A stretch of DNA of 64,000 nucleotides. Origin: Apoda limacodes (lineage: Eukaryota > Arthropoda > Insecta > Lepidoptera > Limacodidae). Location: NCBI GenBank assembly GCA_946406115.1, contig OX291541.1:21483908-21547907 (forward strand). The letters run 5' to 3'. Shown here piece after piece: positions 20,331 through 31,200 of this stretch (position 1 is its first letter; each line of letters starts with the position of its first letter). Below the pieces are notes generated by a model. That model did not search any database. It was not told the DNA's origin and saw nothing but the letters and a program-made list of their open reading frames with translations. Both the position numbers and the translations under genes were made by a program.

Positions 20331-20884
20331 GCAGCCGGTCACGGTAACTAAAAGGGGGCGCAAACTCAGCGCCCCTTTTATACACCTTAACCCGGATTCG
20401 TCGCTCGAAACCAAGGTTTGTTCATGATGGACATGATTTGTTGCGTATTTTAAATAAGTATATAATTGTTGTTGCACATGATGAACTAATAGTTTTCATA
20501 TAAAATACATGTTTGTTGTTACAATATAATGACCTTAATACATGTCACTTAATTAATTAATATACATGAGGACATTAATTATTGCAAACAAGCATTTAAT
20601 AAATTTCTATAATTGTAGACATGAACTGGCAAGGGACCTACTGGTGAATAAAATAATGAATTTATATATCCCTAACTCTAATTAATTGTGTTGTTGGAGA
20701 TCAAGTATCCCTTTTTCCTTTTATTATTTAATTGTTTTATAATCACAAACAGTGATTTCTATATTAAATTGGCCGTTCAGCCAGTACCTATTTTTTTTAT
20801 ATTATTGAGTGAATTTTATACTATAACCAAGCTCATCAAACATTTACTGTATCTGGTCTCTGTGATATGGTGTATAGTTTTGTT

Positions 20885-21815
20885 TTCTACATAAAAACAA
20901 AGTTACTGGCCTAAGAAGTTCCAGGACGTGAAGGAATATATAGGTAGGTGTGATACGTGCAAAGCGTATAAACATTCAAATTCACCACCCCTAAGGCTTA
21001 TCTCAAATTCCAAGTTCGTAGATAGGCCAATAATGATGCTGTCCATAGATTTAGCCGGTCCACTTCCAAAAGCTTAATACGGGCCATATTTATATTTCAT
21101 CCGCTGTTGATGTATTTACTACATTTTGTTGGTTAATTCCATTGCACAAAGTTAACACCAGATCCATAATTAAGAGTTTGGAGAGTGAAATCTTAAAGTT
21201 TGGGTGTCCAAAAACACTAATATGCGATAACGCGACAGTGTTCGTTATCCAAACACGTTAAGGACTTTATTGATGGTTACGGTATACCCAAGATCTTTTA
21301 TAACACACTTTATACACCTCAGAATAAAGAACTATTGAAACTTTTCTAGCATGTTATGTCGGCGAATCCCAGCGAAATTGGCCCAGAGCGTATAAGCATT
21401 CAAATTCACCATTGGCCCAGAGACATAAATCCAGTACAGGCAGCTATAAATGGCACTATAAATTTAGTCACGGGTTATACGCCTAATTTTATTATGTTTG
21501 GTCGTGAGATCATTATTGATGCTTTTCTACATAGAGTAGACGATGCAATTGACTACGGCCACAAATTAAAAGATTTAGTATTTATTTTCCAGCTGCTTAT
21601 TAAAAACCTAGCTAAAGCATATCGCAATAATTCGGCATATTATAATAATGGCAGGAGTAGCATTATCTATTCCAGAGTCGACATAGTTTGGGGCCGTTAT
21701 TTCATGCAGTCCAACGCTGCATGATTTTTCTCCAGCAGAATGACCCCAAAGTTTGTGAAATCTAGAGTTGTCGAGAAAATTGACGACAATGTCTATCGTT
21801 TGAAGAATTAATTAA
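20885..21815 (+). pseudogene. Ty3/gypsy integrase fragment
   Basis: Plus strand: YWPKKFQDVKEYIGRCDTC with KAYK (20903-20970; the second half of the HHCC zinc finger), MMLSIDLAGPLPK (about 21034-21075; first catalytic Asp), LICDNATVF (21222-21248; second Asp) and LYTPQNKELL (21310-21340; third acidic position as Glu). Then GYTPNFIMFGRE (21475-21510) and a C-terminal DIVWGRYF...PKFVKSRVVEKIDDNV. Stops at several points. It may be a second gypsy copy or a displaced end of the one at 10264-13560, which lacks an integrase. Confidence 0.8.
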
Positions 21816-22919
21816 AGAGATTTTGGAAATATTAATTATCAATTTAATTCTTATTTACCAATAGTAAACAATAATTTGGCCACTGAGTGGAAAAGCGGAA
21901 TTAATGGTGGTGGCTGTAGAAAAAGAGAAAGGGTTTCGCAAATTTTGAAAGGTAATGTATGAGGGTACTCCTTAGGATATTTGTATTAGAAATTGTAACT
22001 AAATTCCTTCATTAGAATGTATTCTCACCTTATTTTTTTGTATGACCTTTTGCTAAGAGATTATGCCTGATATAGGCTACGTTTTGTGGAATATATAATT
22101 ATATTTATACCTTTTCCCATGTTCCACCAGTTTTTTTAATATAAATAAGTAACCTTATGATTGTAGTAGTTAGTGTTGTTATTTCAAAAAAGTTCCAATT
22201 GGTGTGAGCTAGAATGACCCACAAATTATTGTTTATTATAGTTGTTGTGAGGAGTTTTTTTGTTTTGTGTAAAACATTTCTTGGTGAACTTTGTAAATAA
22301 CCTCTAAGGTACCCCCAAGAAAGTGATGGATTGCATAGTACAAGATTTATTTTATAGCAGCCACATGCCTCTCGACACAGATATCTAGGATTCTTCTTTG
22401 GAACTCAACTTTTTTTAAATTTTAATAGTCTTCTTTCTCGTAAAAATTGCTACAAAGTTAGTACTTATTCATTAATATACGTTTCATTCTCAAATCGTGT
22501 ACAACACAATTTGAGCGGATTATGTAGAATGTTTAATGACTCTCTAAGGCGACCTGGCCGTTGCCGAGAATACTATAAGTTACAAGACGCTACTTGATAA
22601 GCGGGCAGAAATAAAGCGGATTCGGCACCCCTTCCTTTCTGGCTTTGGGCGGTCGCCTAACCACACCCTACCTTAACACCGCTAATGCATACAACGAAAA
22701 AAACGCATCAAAAGGGCTAGCTTAAAATCAAAAGCATTTAAGCGCTTCCCGCCAATTCTTCCACAATAGAAAATTTGGAAGAAAATAAGAATTAAATAAT
22801 TTAGACATAGAGGCCATAACCGTAAACAGTGAGATATCCAAAAATGATGGCTCAACCGCAGAATCGTTAGAAGTAATTATGGAAACGCAGAATTAAAAAA
22901 AATTAAAATGAAAATATGG
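21816..22919. other. Unassigned, no gene recognised
   Basis: Mixed AT-rich sequence. The part after 21816 could be the 3' UTR or LTR of the gypsy fragment (ggtggcatgt-like motifs absent). No second LTR copy found. Confidence 0.4.
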
Positions 22920-23175
22920 CTCTGATTTTCCGGGCAGGACGACTTCTGGCGGGTCCTCTATTTTATTAATGCGAAAGTAACTCGGTCTGCCTGTTACCTC
23001 TTCACGCTTAAACCGCTGCTGTACCAATTAAGATGAAATTTGGCATGGAGATAGTTTGAGTCCCGGGGAAGGGCATAGGCTACTTCAAACGTCAAGTGTG
23101 AGTCAGTTTTTTCTATAATTGAGGGGATGTCGTTGAAATCCCACACCGATAACCGAATATAAGGCGGGGCGGGAC
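22920..23175 (+). repeat. LINE 3' UTR fragment
   Basis: Contains ctgcctgttacctcttcacg, ccaattaagatgaaatttgg, catggagatagtttgag and ccacaccgataac. A related piece is at 53835-53920 (gattaagatgaaatttggca). Confidence 0.6.
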
Positions 23176-24084
23176 ACCGCGGGCAAAAAACTATATGTAT
23201 TTGTTTGCGCCCTCGTCATAAAAATACTTATTTGCTCCCTTGTAATGTAATACAATCTAATCGAAAGAAAGAAAGAAAACACTTTTTCCTTTTTAAAAAA
23301 AAATTGCAGCAAGTAGATTTTAGTTGTTAAATACGTTGTTGGAAACATAATCTGTATATAAAAATGACGAGTTCAAGCGATGATGTTTTGGATTTGACGC
23401 CGAAATCAAAAAAGTAGAAGCAAAGGCTATCGTAGGAAATATTATATATTACCTCCAATATCAAAAGACAGATATATGAAAGCCTATGACGATGTTACCA
23501 AATGACGGACTAAACATGACTTTTCATCTCTTATAATCTGAAAGTAGACCATAATATTATCTAAAAACCGGGTGGGAAGTAGTAAATGTCAGCCCTAGAG
23601 ACGAAAAGTAAACAACAAAAATTCAGTCGCATTGGGAAAAGTCATCTATATGCATTTACGGCCACACTTCGATTAATACTAGATAAGTATTTATTCTTAA
23701 CTAGGTTGTAGATTTTTCGTATAAGATGTTATTTCAGATACCTGGTTATACCATATGTGGTTTAATAGGTACTACCGGAAAACCGCGTAAATTAATTTAG
23801 GTAGATCATGACAAATCAAAAATAACATTCACTCCTTGGTTAAAAATCTACTATGTTTTGTTTACTTATCTAGTTTCCTCACAAACATAATGAAAAGTAG
23901 AGTGTTTAACGCAGGTGTCAATTTCACCCTACGCTTCGCTCGTGCTTGTGCCTGATACACAATGCGGGCTTTCTAAAAATTTATTTTCATTGTGCGGCAA
24001 AAGGCGGCAAAAAGATACACATTTATGCAGAGGTTTTTTTTTGTATAGTTATTTAAAAAAAATATACGTATATAGATAAGTCAC
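23176..24084. other. Unassigned AT-rich stretch
   Basis: No gene or element end recognised. Confidence 0.4.
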
Positions 24085-24580
24085 TGGTGGCCTAGGGGTT
24101 TCGATGTGGTCTCGCGTCCTAAGGGGCTGTAGTTTCTTACCCGTAAATGAATCTTTTTCTTAATTTCTCAAGGACATGAATTATTCACTCCAATGACATT
24201 TTGGTCAAGGAAAACATCGTGAGAATACCTCCATACGTCAAAAAAAGGACGTATGTGAAGTCCGCAATCCGCACTGAGCCTGCGTGTGGACCATGCCTAG
24301 GGTTACCATAATTAATTGAAACTGATACGGTACGTTTAAGGTGATATCTCTCGAGATTAGAGAGAGATCGTTTAAAAAACTATTTTATAAATATAACTTT
24401 TATTACTGCATACGCGTATTTCAACGAAAAACGGAATGAGAACAGTACGGGTTCTTAAATATGGTGACAGTCCCGTATATACGGGACGTATGGCAATTCT
24501 AACTATGGCCCAAATCGCTGTAAGGTAAGGGTAGGCCGTGCCTCAACAGTGAAAGGGACATGAGGCTGGTAAGTACCTTT
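24085..24580 (+). mobile_element. tRNA-derived SINE split by a 213-bp MITE
   Basis: Head at 24085-24145 with an A-box-like TGGCCTAGGGG and a weak B box (gtagtttcttaccc). The body has aaggaaaacatcgtgagaat, tgtgaagtccgcaatccgca and gcctgcgtgtggac, and the tail resumes at 24513 with ctatggcccaaatc and ends near ggccgtgcctcaacagtgaa. The MITE is 24300-24512 (agggttaccata ... tggcaattctaa, imperfect TIR), flanked by ccatgcct (24292-24299) and ctatggcc (24513-24520), an 8-bp duplication with two mismatches. Other SINE pieces are at 50080-50240 and 60280-60330. Confidence 0.75.
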
Positions 24581-26165
24581 CTAAATATTACGGAGGGAAC
24601 TCTTATGGCAAGTAACAATCTGCTTTCTGTAATGTTCAAACCAGTTCAGGCATGAAAAATGTTATGAAGATTTTTATAAATGGCGGGAATCTAGTAATGC
24701 GCTTGAATCATTATTATTTTGAAGTTTATTCTGAAGAATGTGCAATTTAAATGAAACCATCTACAGTGCAAAAAAATGGACATGCGCTGATTTACATCTG
24801 AAACTATACGTTGTTCATTGAAGACTAGCATTCTTAGTTTTCTTCAATAAATAAAGTCAATATATTGATATATAAAAAATCTTTCCAGTTAGTTTTGATT
24901 TCGCAAAGTATCTACGTATGATATGACCTTGACGCTGTGAGTCACATTTTTTCTCTAGACACATTTTCACTTTTACTGTCACCTGTTTCAAGCTCTTCGC
25001 AAGAATTTGGTTCTGGAAATAATAACACAATTATTATAATCTATTAGGTCTACTAATACTTATTAACACTAAACCCAATTGGGTTTCATTACATTAGTTT
25101 AGTAGTACCTAAATGTTAATTAGAAGTATAATGCCTGGAGTGTTTGATCATTCATCAATAGATCTTTTACCACATTTTGATTAATGAAGCAATAAACATG
25201 CCTAAGTTAACTAAACAAATATATTTTACTGGTCTTAAAAAAAACTGCTGGTTGGATGTTCATTAATAATGAAATAAAAATATTTTAGTAGCGGGCGAGT
25301 TACATTTGTAACCTAATATTGTCCCTATAATGACACGTTAGCGGCGCATTAGCGGAATAAATAAGTTGTTTTGGTACACTCACTAACAAAACTGTCTAGT
25401 TTTAAATAAAGAAAGAAAATATCTTCTTCTTCTTGTTCCTTTTCAATCACTGGAAATTGGACTGCTGGTTAAAGTTATTCTGTCTTGTCCCTAGGTATAA
25501 GAAAGCTTATAAATTTCTTCTGTAAAGTCTAACAGTTGAATTATTTTAGACTTTTAGGCTCGCAAATTTCGGAGATACTGGAGCCGGCAGTTTTCGTAAC
25601 ATTTTTGGCAATAAGTCTAAAATTATATTTCGTAGAATTGTAAAAAAAATATCTATGGAATTTGCAAACAAACAACCCTACATTCATATTTTAATATTAT
25701 ACTAAACGAAAAAAAATATAATAGTCACGGTGAAGTGTTTGAACACTTTTCTGAAAATTTCTATTACTATATATACTATACACGGTAAAAAAAAATTAGT
25801 TGAGCCAAGAGAATATCGTTTCATATATACACCAACGAATATTTGCTTCATCCAAGATATTATTTCTCTTAAATATTTAAAATAATATGAAGTTAACATA
25901 AGATCAAATTTCTTTGAAACAGTAAATAAAACTTTATCAGTTAGAAACAAAATTTAATTCATTGAAGAAAAAAATGCTGCTTTATTTGAAACACATAGTT
26001 TTCTTGGGCGTAGAACTTCGTGTATTATTGCATGGAAGAATTTTGTAGTTTACACAAGAAAATAGTGCTCTTAACTTGACTACGGCAGCTCTTAAATTAA
26101 TAAAATTACATTTTAGTTAAAAACAAATAATGTTTCGGTCCAAAATTCCATAGTTATTCGTCAAG
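24581..26165. other. AT-rich spacer; one perfect 16-bp palindrome
   Basis: No gene recognised. 25071-25086 is the palindrome AAACCCAATTGGGTTT. The stretch 25690-26160 resembles 26740-27260 in composition (long A/T runs and acttcg-type words) and may belong to one element around the 5S-related repeat. Confidence 0.4.
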
Positions 26166-26169
26166 ATTA

Positions 26170-26735
26170 AATAAAGTTCTTCAAAGAGCCCTATGCCTCT
26201 TTTCTGGAGGCTTGGGCCATATAGAGTCAGTCTACCGCACTAACTTAGTGTGTCTTGGCGGACGTTTGTCGAGCTAGTGCCCTAATGCAGAGGCACAGGC
26301 CTCTTTTCTGGAGGCTTGGGCCATATAGACTCAGTTTACCGCACTGTCTTTCTATGACTTGGCGGAACGTTTGTCGAGCTTAGTAGCTATTCTCGCCTTT
26401 AGCTGATTATACAGTGCTTTGTTTAATTATAAATTGTTACGACTATTTAACGATACTTCTTAAACATGGAAGAAAGAAAAGTGTTCCGCTAAGCGGTCGC
26501 CCATCCAAGTACTGACCACGGTTTACGTTGCTTAACTAACCTTATCGTTTCAGATAGACGAATGCAACTGGGCCACGAGCTTTTCAATTCTCAGATAATA
26601 ATTAACTGTAGGTTTCTTGCATAAACTAATACTAATTTGACGCAAAAAACCCTACCATAAACAATTATTTAAAATTAAAATCCAACACGAAATCCTATGA
26701 AGGACAGTGATGAGGTTCATTAAGTTTTAAAAATG
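26170..26735 (-). repeat. Repeat containing part of a 5S rRNA gene, copy A
   Basis: Read on the minus strand, this copy aligns with 52268-52630 over at least 350 bp. The core (26540-26483) reads ttagttaagcaacgtaaacc, then gtggtcagtacttggatggg, then cgaccgct. That is the central and 3' part of 5S rRNA, with its box A (AGTTAAGC) and box C (GGATGGGYGACC) internal promoter elements. A short T run follows. Conserved sequence lies on both sides of the core, so the 5S part is embedded in a longer repeat and is not a normal 5S gene. The 5' half of 5S rRNA is not recognisable. Confidence 0.75.
26196..26403. repeat. Tandem duplication, 104-bp period
   Basis: cctcttttctggaggcttgg begins at 26196 and again at 26300, each followed by a gccatatagastcag segment, accgcact, and cttggcgg..cgtttgtcgag. 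It forms the 3' end of the 5S-containing repeat in this copy only. Confidence 0.85.
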
Positions 26736-27300
26736 CAGGTATTTACTTAAACGAAAAGAAAATTCGTTCAAAGCGATACTAGCTGATTAATTTCAATGAA
26801 AATGTTTTAAAGCAGGTATTTTATTTGTTTCGACTAAAACAACAAATTCTGTTAAAATTATTATTTTTTCTAATTCAAAACAATATTATCTTAACTGAAC
26901 ATTTCAATGGCTTTGATTTAAGATACAATTATTTTAATTGAAAGATACAGTTTTTTATAAGTGACGTCGCAGATTTAAGAAAACCATGATTTTGGCGCAA
27001 AATAAATTATATCAAAGCAAAATTATTTTTTGTTTCAAACGAAGAAAAATAAAATGTTGCATATAAAAATATATATTAATTTTATACAAGAACATTAACT
27101 GTCTTAGGGTAATTGATTTAAGTTTGGTTGATCTAAAACGTACATTTATTTGGTTAAAAAAAAATTTGTTCCTACGAAAAGAAGTTTATCAAATTAGATT
27201 GATAAAATGAAATTCTTTCCAGGAATTAATATTGCCTTCTGTGAACAAAATATGTCCAAAATAGTTCGATTTCTTGACTGAATGCAAATTATATTGGTGG
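26736..27300. other. AT-rich spacer
   Basis: No gene recognised. Confidence 0.4.
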
Positions 27301-27339
27301 AATAGAACTTGAAAACTCTTTTTTTTTCGTGTATTTGCG

Positions 27340-27470
27340 GTCGCCGCCGCTTGCACTATAAATAACGAGGTTTAACAGCTCTACGGCGGCACTCGTTATT
27401 TCAGATCAGATCACGAAACAGATACCGAAACCACTTTGTCGATCACCATCAACATGAAAGCGTGTCCTTA
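27340..27470 (+). promoter_or_regulatory. Orphan promoter-like block and leader
   Basis: A GC-richer island holds TATAAATA (27357-27364), an initiator-like TCAGATCAG (27401), an AC-rich leader and gatcaccatcaacATGAAAG (ATG at 27454), which looks like the first exon of an insect secreted-protein gene. The ATG frame stops after five codons, and no GT donor follows MK. TATA-to-initiator spacing (44 bp) is long. The TATA flank and the start site form a 10-bp inverted repeat (aaataacgag / ctcgttattt). An open frame at 27486-27686 (EPEDLLSQKVLIPVPHKEP) is unrecognised. It could be a decayed gene head or a retroelement promoter. Confidence 0.4.
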
Positions 27471-27599
27471 GTTCATTGAAAAAATGTGCTTCAATTGATA
27501 GAACCAGAAGATTTACTCTCGCAGAAAGTACTTATTCCTGTACCCCATAAGGAACCGAGGCAAAAGCGAAAGGCTTCCACTATCTTTGATTCTGGCACA

Positions 27600-27700
27600 C
27601 TTCTTTTACATTATCCACTCGCATCAACGCTGACCGTAACCTATGATTGCTTCCAACACCAGGGGCATCACAGGCGCATTTTATAAGAACCATACTGTAG
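27600..27700 (-). repeat. Jockey 3'-end fragment
   Basis: gaccgtaacctatg followed by gattgcttccaacaccaggg matches the 3' ends at 28300, 41180 and 56210. Confidence 0.7.
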
Positions 27701-27719
27701 TTTATTATATATAGCTTAT

Positions 27720-27840
27720 TCTACAATGTAAGCGAACACTCCTAAAAGGCACTTTCAATTTTGCCCCACAGATTATTTTTAAGCATAATCCTCTCAACAT
27801 GCCCAAATAACTTTACCTTTCTCAATCTTTGTCACAACCG
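27720..27840 (-). pseudogene. Possible LINE (RTE/Jockey) C-terminal scrap
   Basis: The minus strand reads KVKLFGHVERIMLKNNLWGK, like the WFGHVERM..ERLTKKIY tail of some lepidopteran LINE proteins. About 35 codons only. Confidence 0.45.
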
Positions 27841-28053
27841 TTCACCCCGCGTAACTCATCCATTACAAAATATAAATGATTTATCCACTTGACTGTACTA
27901 CGGTATCCAGGTATTATTTTGTTACACAAATCAAATACCTGCTCACTAAAGAGACGCATCAAATATTTAATGAGTTTAGTTATGATGCTGAAATCAGAAG
28001 CATTTGGTATTTTCATTCAATTGTAGATATTTTATAGACGGAAAGATTTCAGC

Positions 28054-28213
28054 ATGTCTGTAATGCAAAGGGTTATTTTTATGTTATTACTGGGCTCAGC
28101 TCTGTACCCAAGGAACGTCTGTTTTGATAATGACATAGAAATGTTGACTGCTTTTGCTGCATCCGAAAATAAACCTACAGCTGTGCTAACGTCAGTTCTG
28201 TGTTGGACTCCCT
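28054..28213 (+). CDS. IR75-like receptor exon 1 (start, signal peptide)
   Basis: Starts MSVMQRVIFMLLLGSALYPR, a basic then hydrophobic signal peptide, then DIEMLTAFAASENKPTAVLT and VLCWTP, the FV.DYF..K...V..CW pattern of IR75 N termini. The donor is ct|gtgagt at 28213 (phase 1), which joins exon 2 as CWTPYKVSLL. This start is chosen because it gives the signal peptide and lies just after a short untranslated leader. Confidence 0.75.
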
Positions 28214-31200
28214 GTGAGTGGTTTTTCTTTTTTTCAGTACACACTACAAGATTTCCATTGTAGGCGTAGGGCGTAGCATGAAATAGATAGATTTTTTTAT
28301 ACCACTAAGGTGACAAACAAGCTTACGGTCCGCCTGGTGATAAGCGGTCACCGTAACCTATGGACGCTAGTAACACCAGGGGTATAACTCACGCGTTACC
28401 GACCCTTCAAAAATCCAATAATCCAATCCAATATCCTTAGAGAAAACTTTGGCAAGGAGCTCATTTCACAACCCAAGCGTTCGCGAGACCATTTCGGATC
28501 TAAAATGTGAGTATGAATTCCCTTGCAATGGTAGAAAGTAGCCGTGAGCATCATTTCGAACAATTCCTCAGAACACATCCCATTGTACAAGTGGTAGAAC
28601 ACACACAGGGAGGCAAAGTCTCTCCTTACAGTCTTAAAGGCTCGATACGGCAAGAGAGTTTGGGATCGTCAACAATTCTCACAGCCCATCGTTCTGCCGA
28701 GTCAAAAGGGCCAAGCTGGTATCCGGGTGCACCAGCAGAGATGGCAGCAGTACTCCATATTGGGCCGAACTTGCGACTTGTAAAGCAGCAACCTTTGCCC
28801 CGACATGAAGTACTGTTTCGGTCCGTTGAGTACACCTATTTTTTTGGACGACATAGCTTCACATTGTCTTGCAAATGATCTAAGAACTGAACATCGCTGG
28901 AGATGTCAACACCAAGGATTCCAATGCTCTTGTAGATGGAAAGGTGAGTTTCTGAAATTGTGCGACCACAGTAAATGGGGTTAGCAGTGAATGCGCAGAC
29001 TTGTCTTTGTAGGGTTGAATCGGACCAAGTTTTCCCGTCTTCAGTCAGAGACTTTGGATATAGATAGATAGATGAGTGTCGTCAAAAGAAAGTCATCTTG
29101 GTCTAGACGCCAAGATAGATAATTAAGAAAGTAAACAATTTTTATAAAAAAAAATGAACTGCGCCCTATGAGGGTGTAAATTACTGTAAATAGATCTATT
29201 TATTTTCTATACAATATCTTTTGATTTTCATGCCTTCACCGAGTAGAAAAACTTGCGATAAGCTCTTTTTTTTAGAACACAGCAATGTTCTGCCAAGAAC
29301 TGTCAGCTTCTAACAAGAAGAGATAAACCGGTCAAGTGGACCGATTTTCTTTAAAATAATTTGACACAATGCGGTGCGAGGAAAAAAAATCAATGTACCG
29401 AGATCTATCTTTAAGTATTTTATTTCCTAGTTAAAGTTTGATCAGAATCGATGCCAGGACGGGCTGTAAGTAACATATGGGCGCGGGCGGACAGATAGAC
29501 GTGAAACTTTAAGAGAGCTCCGACTGCCATTTAGCCCATTGGCCGTTGGCCCTAAAAACCCCTAAAAATTATGAAAGTTTTCGTGTCGAAAAATCATAAT
29601 TAAGTCAGAGAGCTAATAATACATACTAAATATTATAAAATGCGAATATGTGTTAGTTTGTCTGTCTTTCTTTCTCATCCTATAAACGTGTAAACCTTAT
29701 ACATCGAACTGTTATACCCTAAAATAGTATGTAGAAATGACAGCCCTTAAGAAACACGAAACCTTTCCTTAGTCATCAGTTTTAGAACCTAGAACAAACC
29801 GACTGACGGACAGCCAGTTCCCCGTTACCCATCGTCGCGTACAGACATTTGCTCATCCCTAATTTCACATTGTATTTTATTAAATTACTAGCTGACCCGG
29901 CGAACGTTGTTTCTCTGCACCAACCTATTGTAAAAGGGTTGTACTAATTCAGAAACCTTCCCCGGCATGTGCATAACAACTTGCCAAAATTTCATTACAA
30001 TCGGTTTACCCTTATTGCGCAAGTCCGACTCGCACTTGACCCTTTTTTCTTTCTCAGATACCTTCCCGGCGTGCGCATAACAACTTACTAAAATTTCATT
30101 AAAATCTTTACCCTTAGTGCGCGAGTCCGACTCGCACTTGACCGTTTTTTTCTATCGTAAAAACCTTGCCCTAACACTAAAAAACACAACAAAAACAAAT
30201 TACCCAAATTGGTCCAGCCGTCTTCGAGTTTTCCTTAGTGCGCGAGTCCGGCTTGCACTTGACCGTTTTTTTCTTTCATAAAAACCTTGCCCTAACACTA
30301 AAAAACACAACAAAAACAAATTACCCGAATTGGTCCAGCCGTCTTCGAGTTTTCCTTAGTGCGCGAGTCCGGCTCGCACTTGACCGTTTTTTTCTTTCAT
30401 TAAAACCTTGCCCTAACACTAACAAACACAACAATAAGAAATTACCCGAATTGGTCCAGCCATCTTATAGTTTTCGTTGGTGCGCGAGTCCGACTCGCAC
30501 TTGACCGTTTTTTTCTTTCATAAGAACCTTCTCCTGATAATAATAAACACAACAGAAAAAGAATTAGCGAAATCGGTCTAGCCGTTCACGCGTGATGGCT
30601 TGACCAAGGGAAATAGGGATTCATTCTTATATAAATAGACTAGCTTATTCCTGCAACTTCGTCTGCGTAAACTTTTTTAAAATAAAAAAGCTTTTGACTG
30701 TTTACTGTTTCACATACAATAACATCGGAATTCTCATGCACACTTTCATCCTCTATTTTGCCGTCTAGAGAATAATTTTTCAAAAACGGTGAATCACGTG
30801 AATCTGAATTTTTAACGTTTAAGCCAAACTTTAGCCATTTCCATGCAAACTGCCAACCCATATTTTACCCACTTAGGGGATTAATTTCCAAAAATCCCTT
30901 CTTAGTGCACACTGACGTCATTTAAGGAACGTTTGTGCAAATGACATGCTTCTAGACACAGCGGTTTCCGCTGTTCATTCATCGATTAGTCAGTCAGCCA
31001 GTCAATTTCTTCTTTTATATAAATATAGCTGAACCGGTGAACGTTGTTTCTTTTTTAAAACAACCTAATAGGGTTGTTATAATTCAGAAACCTTTCCCGG
31101 CGTGTGCATAACAACTTACCAAAATATCATTACAATCGGTTTACCCCTGTTGCGCCAGTCCGACTCGCACTTGACCCTTTTTTTTCTTAGGATCCTTCCC

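Noticed and set aside
26461..26560. A genuine 5S rRNA gene
   Set aside because: The 5' third of 5S is missing and box C is changed; the flanks are repeat sequence shared with the second copy.
28507..28878. 123-codon plus-strand ORF
   Set aside because: Antisense of the Jockey RT tail at 28300-29055.
30238..30504. 88-codon ORF over the 121-bp array
   Set aside because: The tandem units keep a frame open because the stop-free unit is repeated; the peptide has no independent support.
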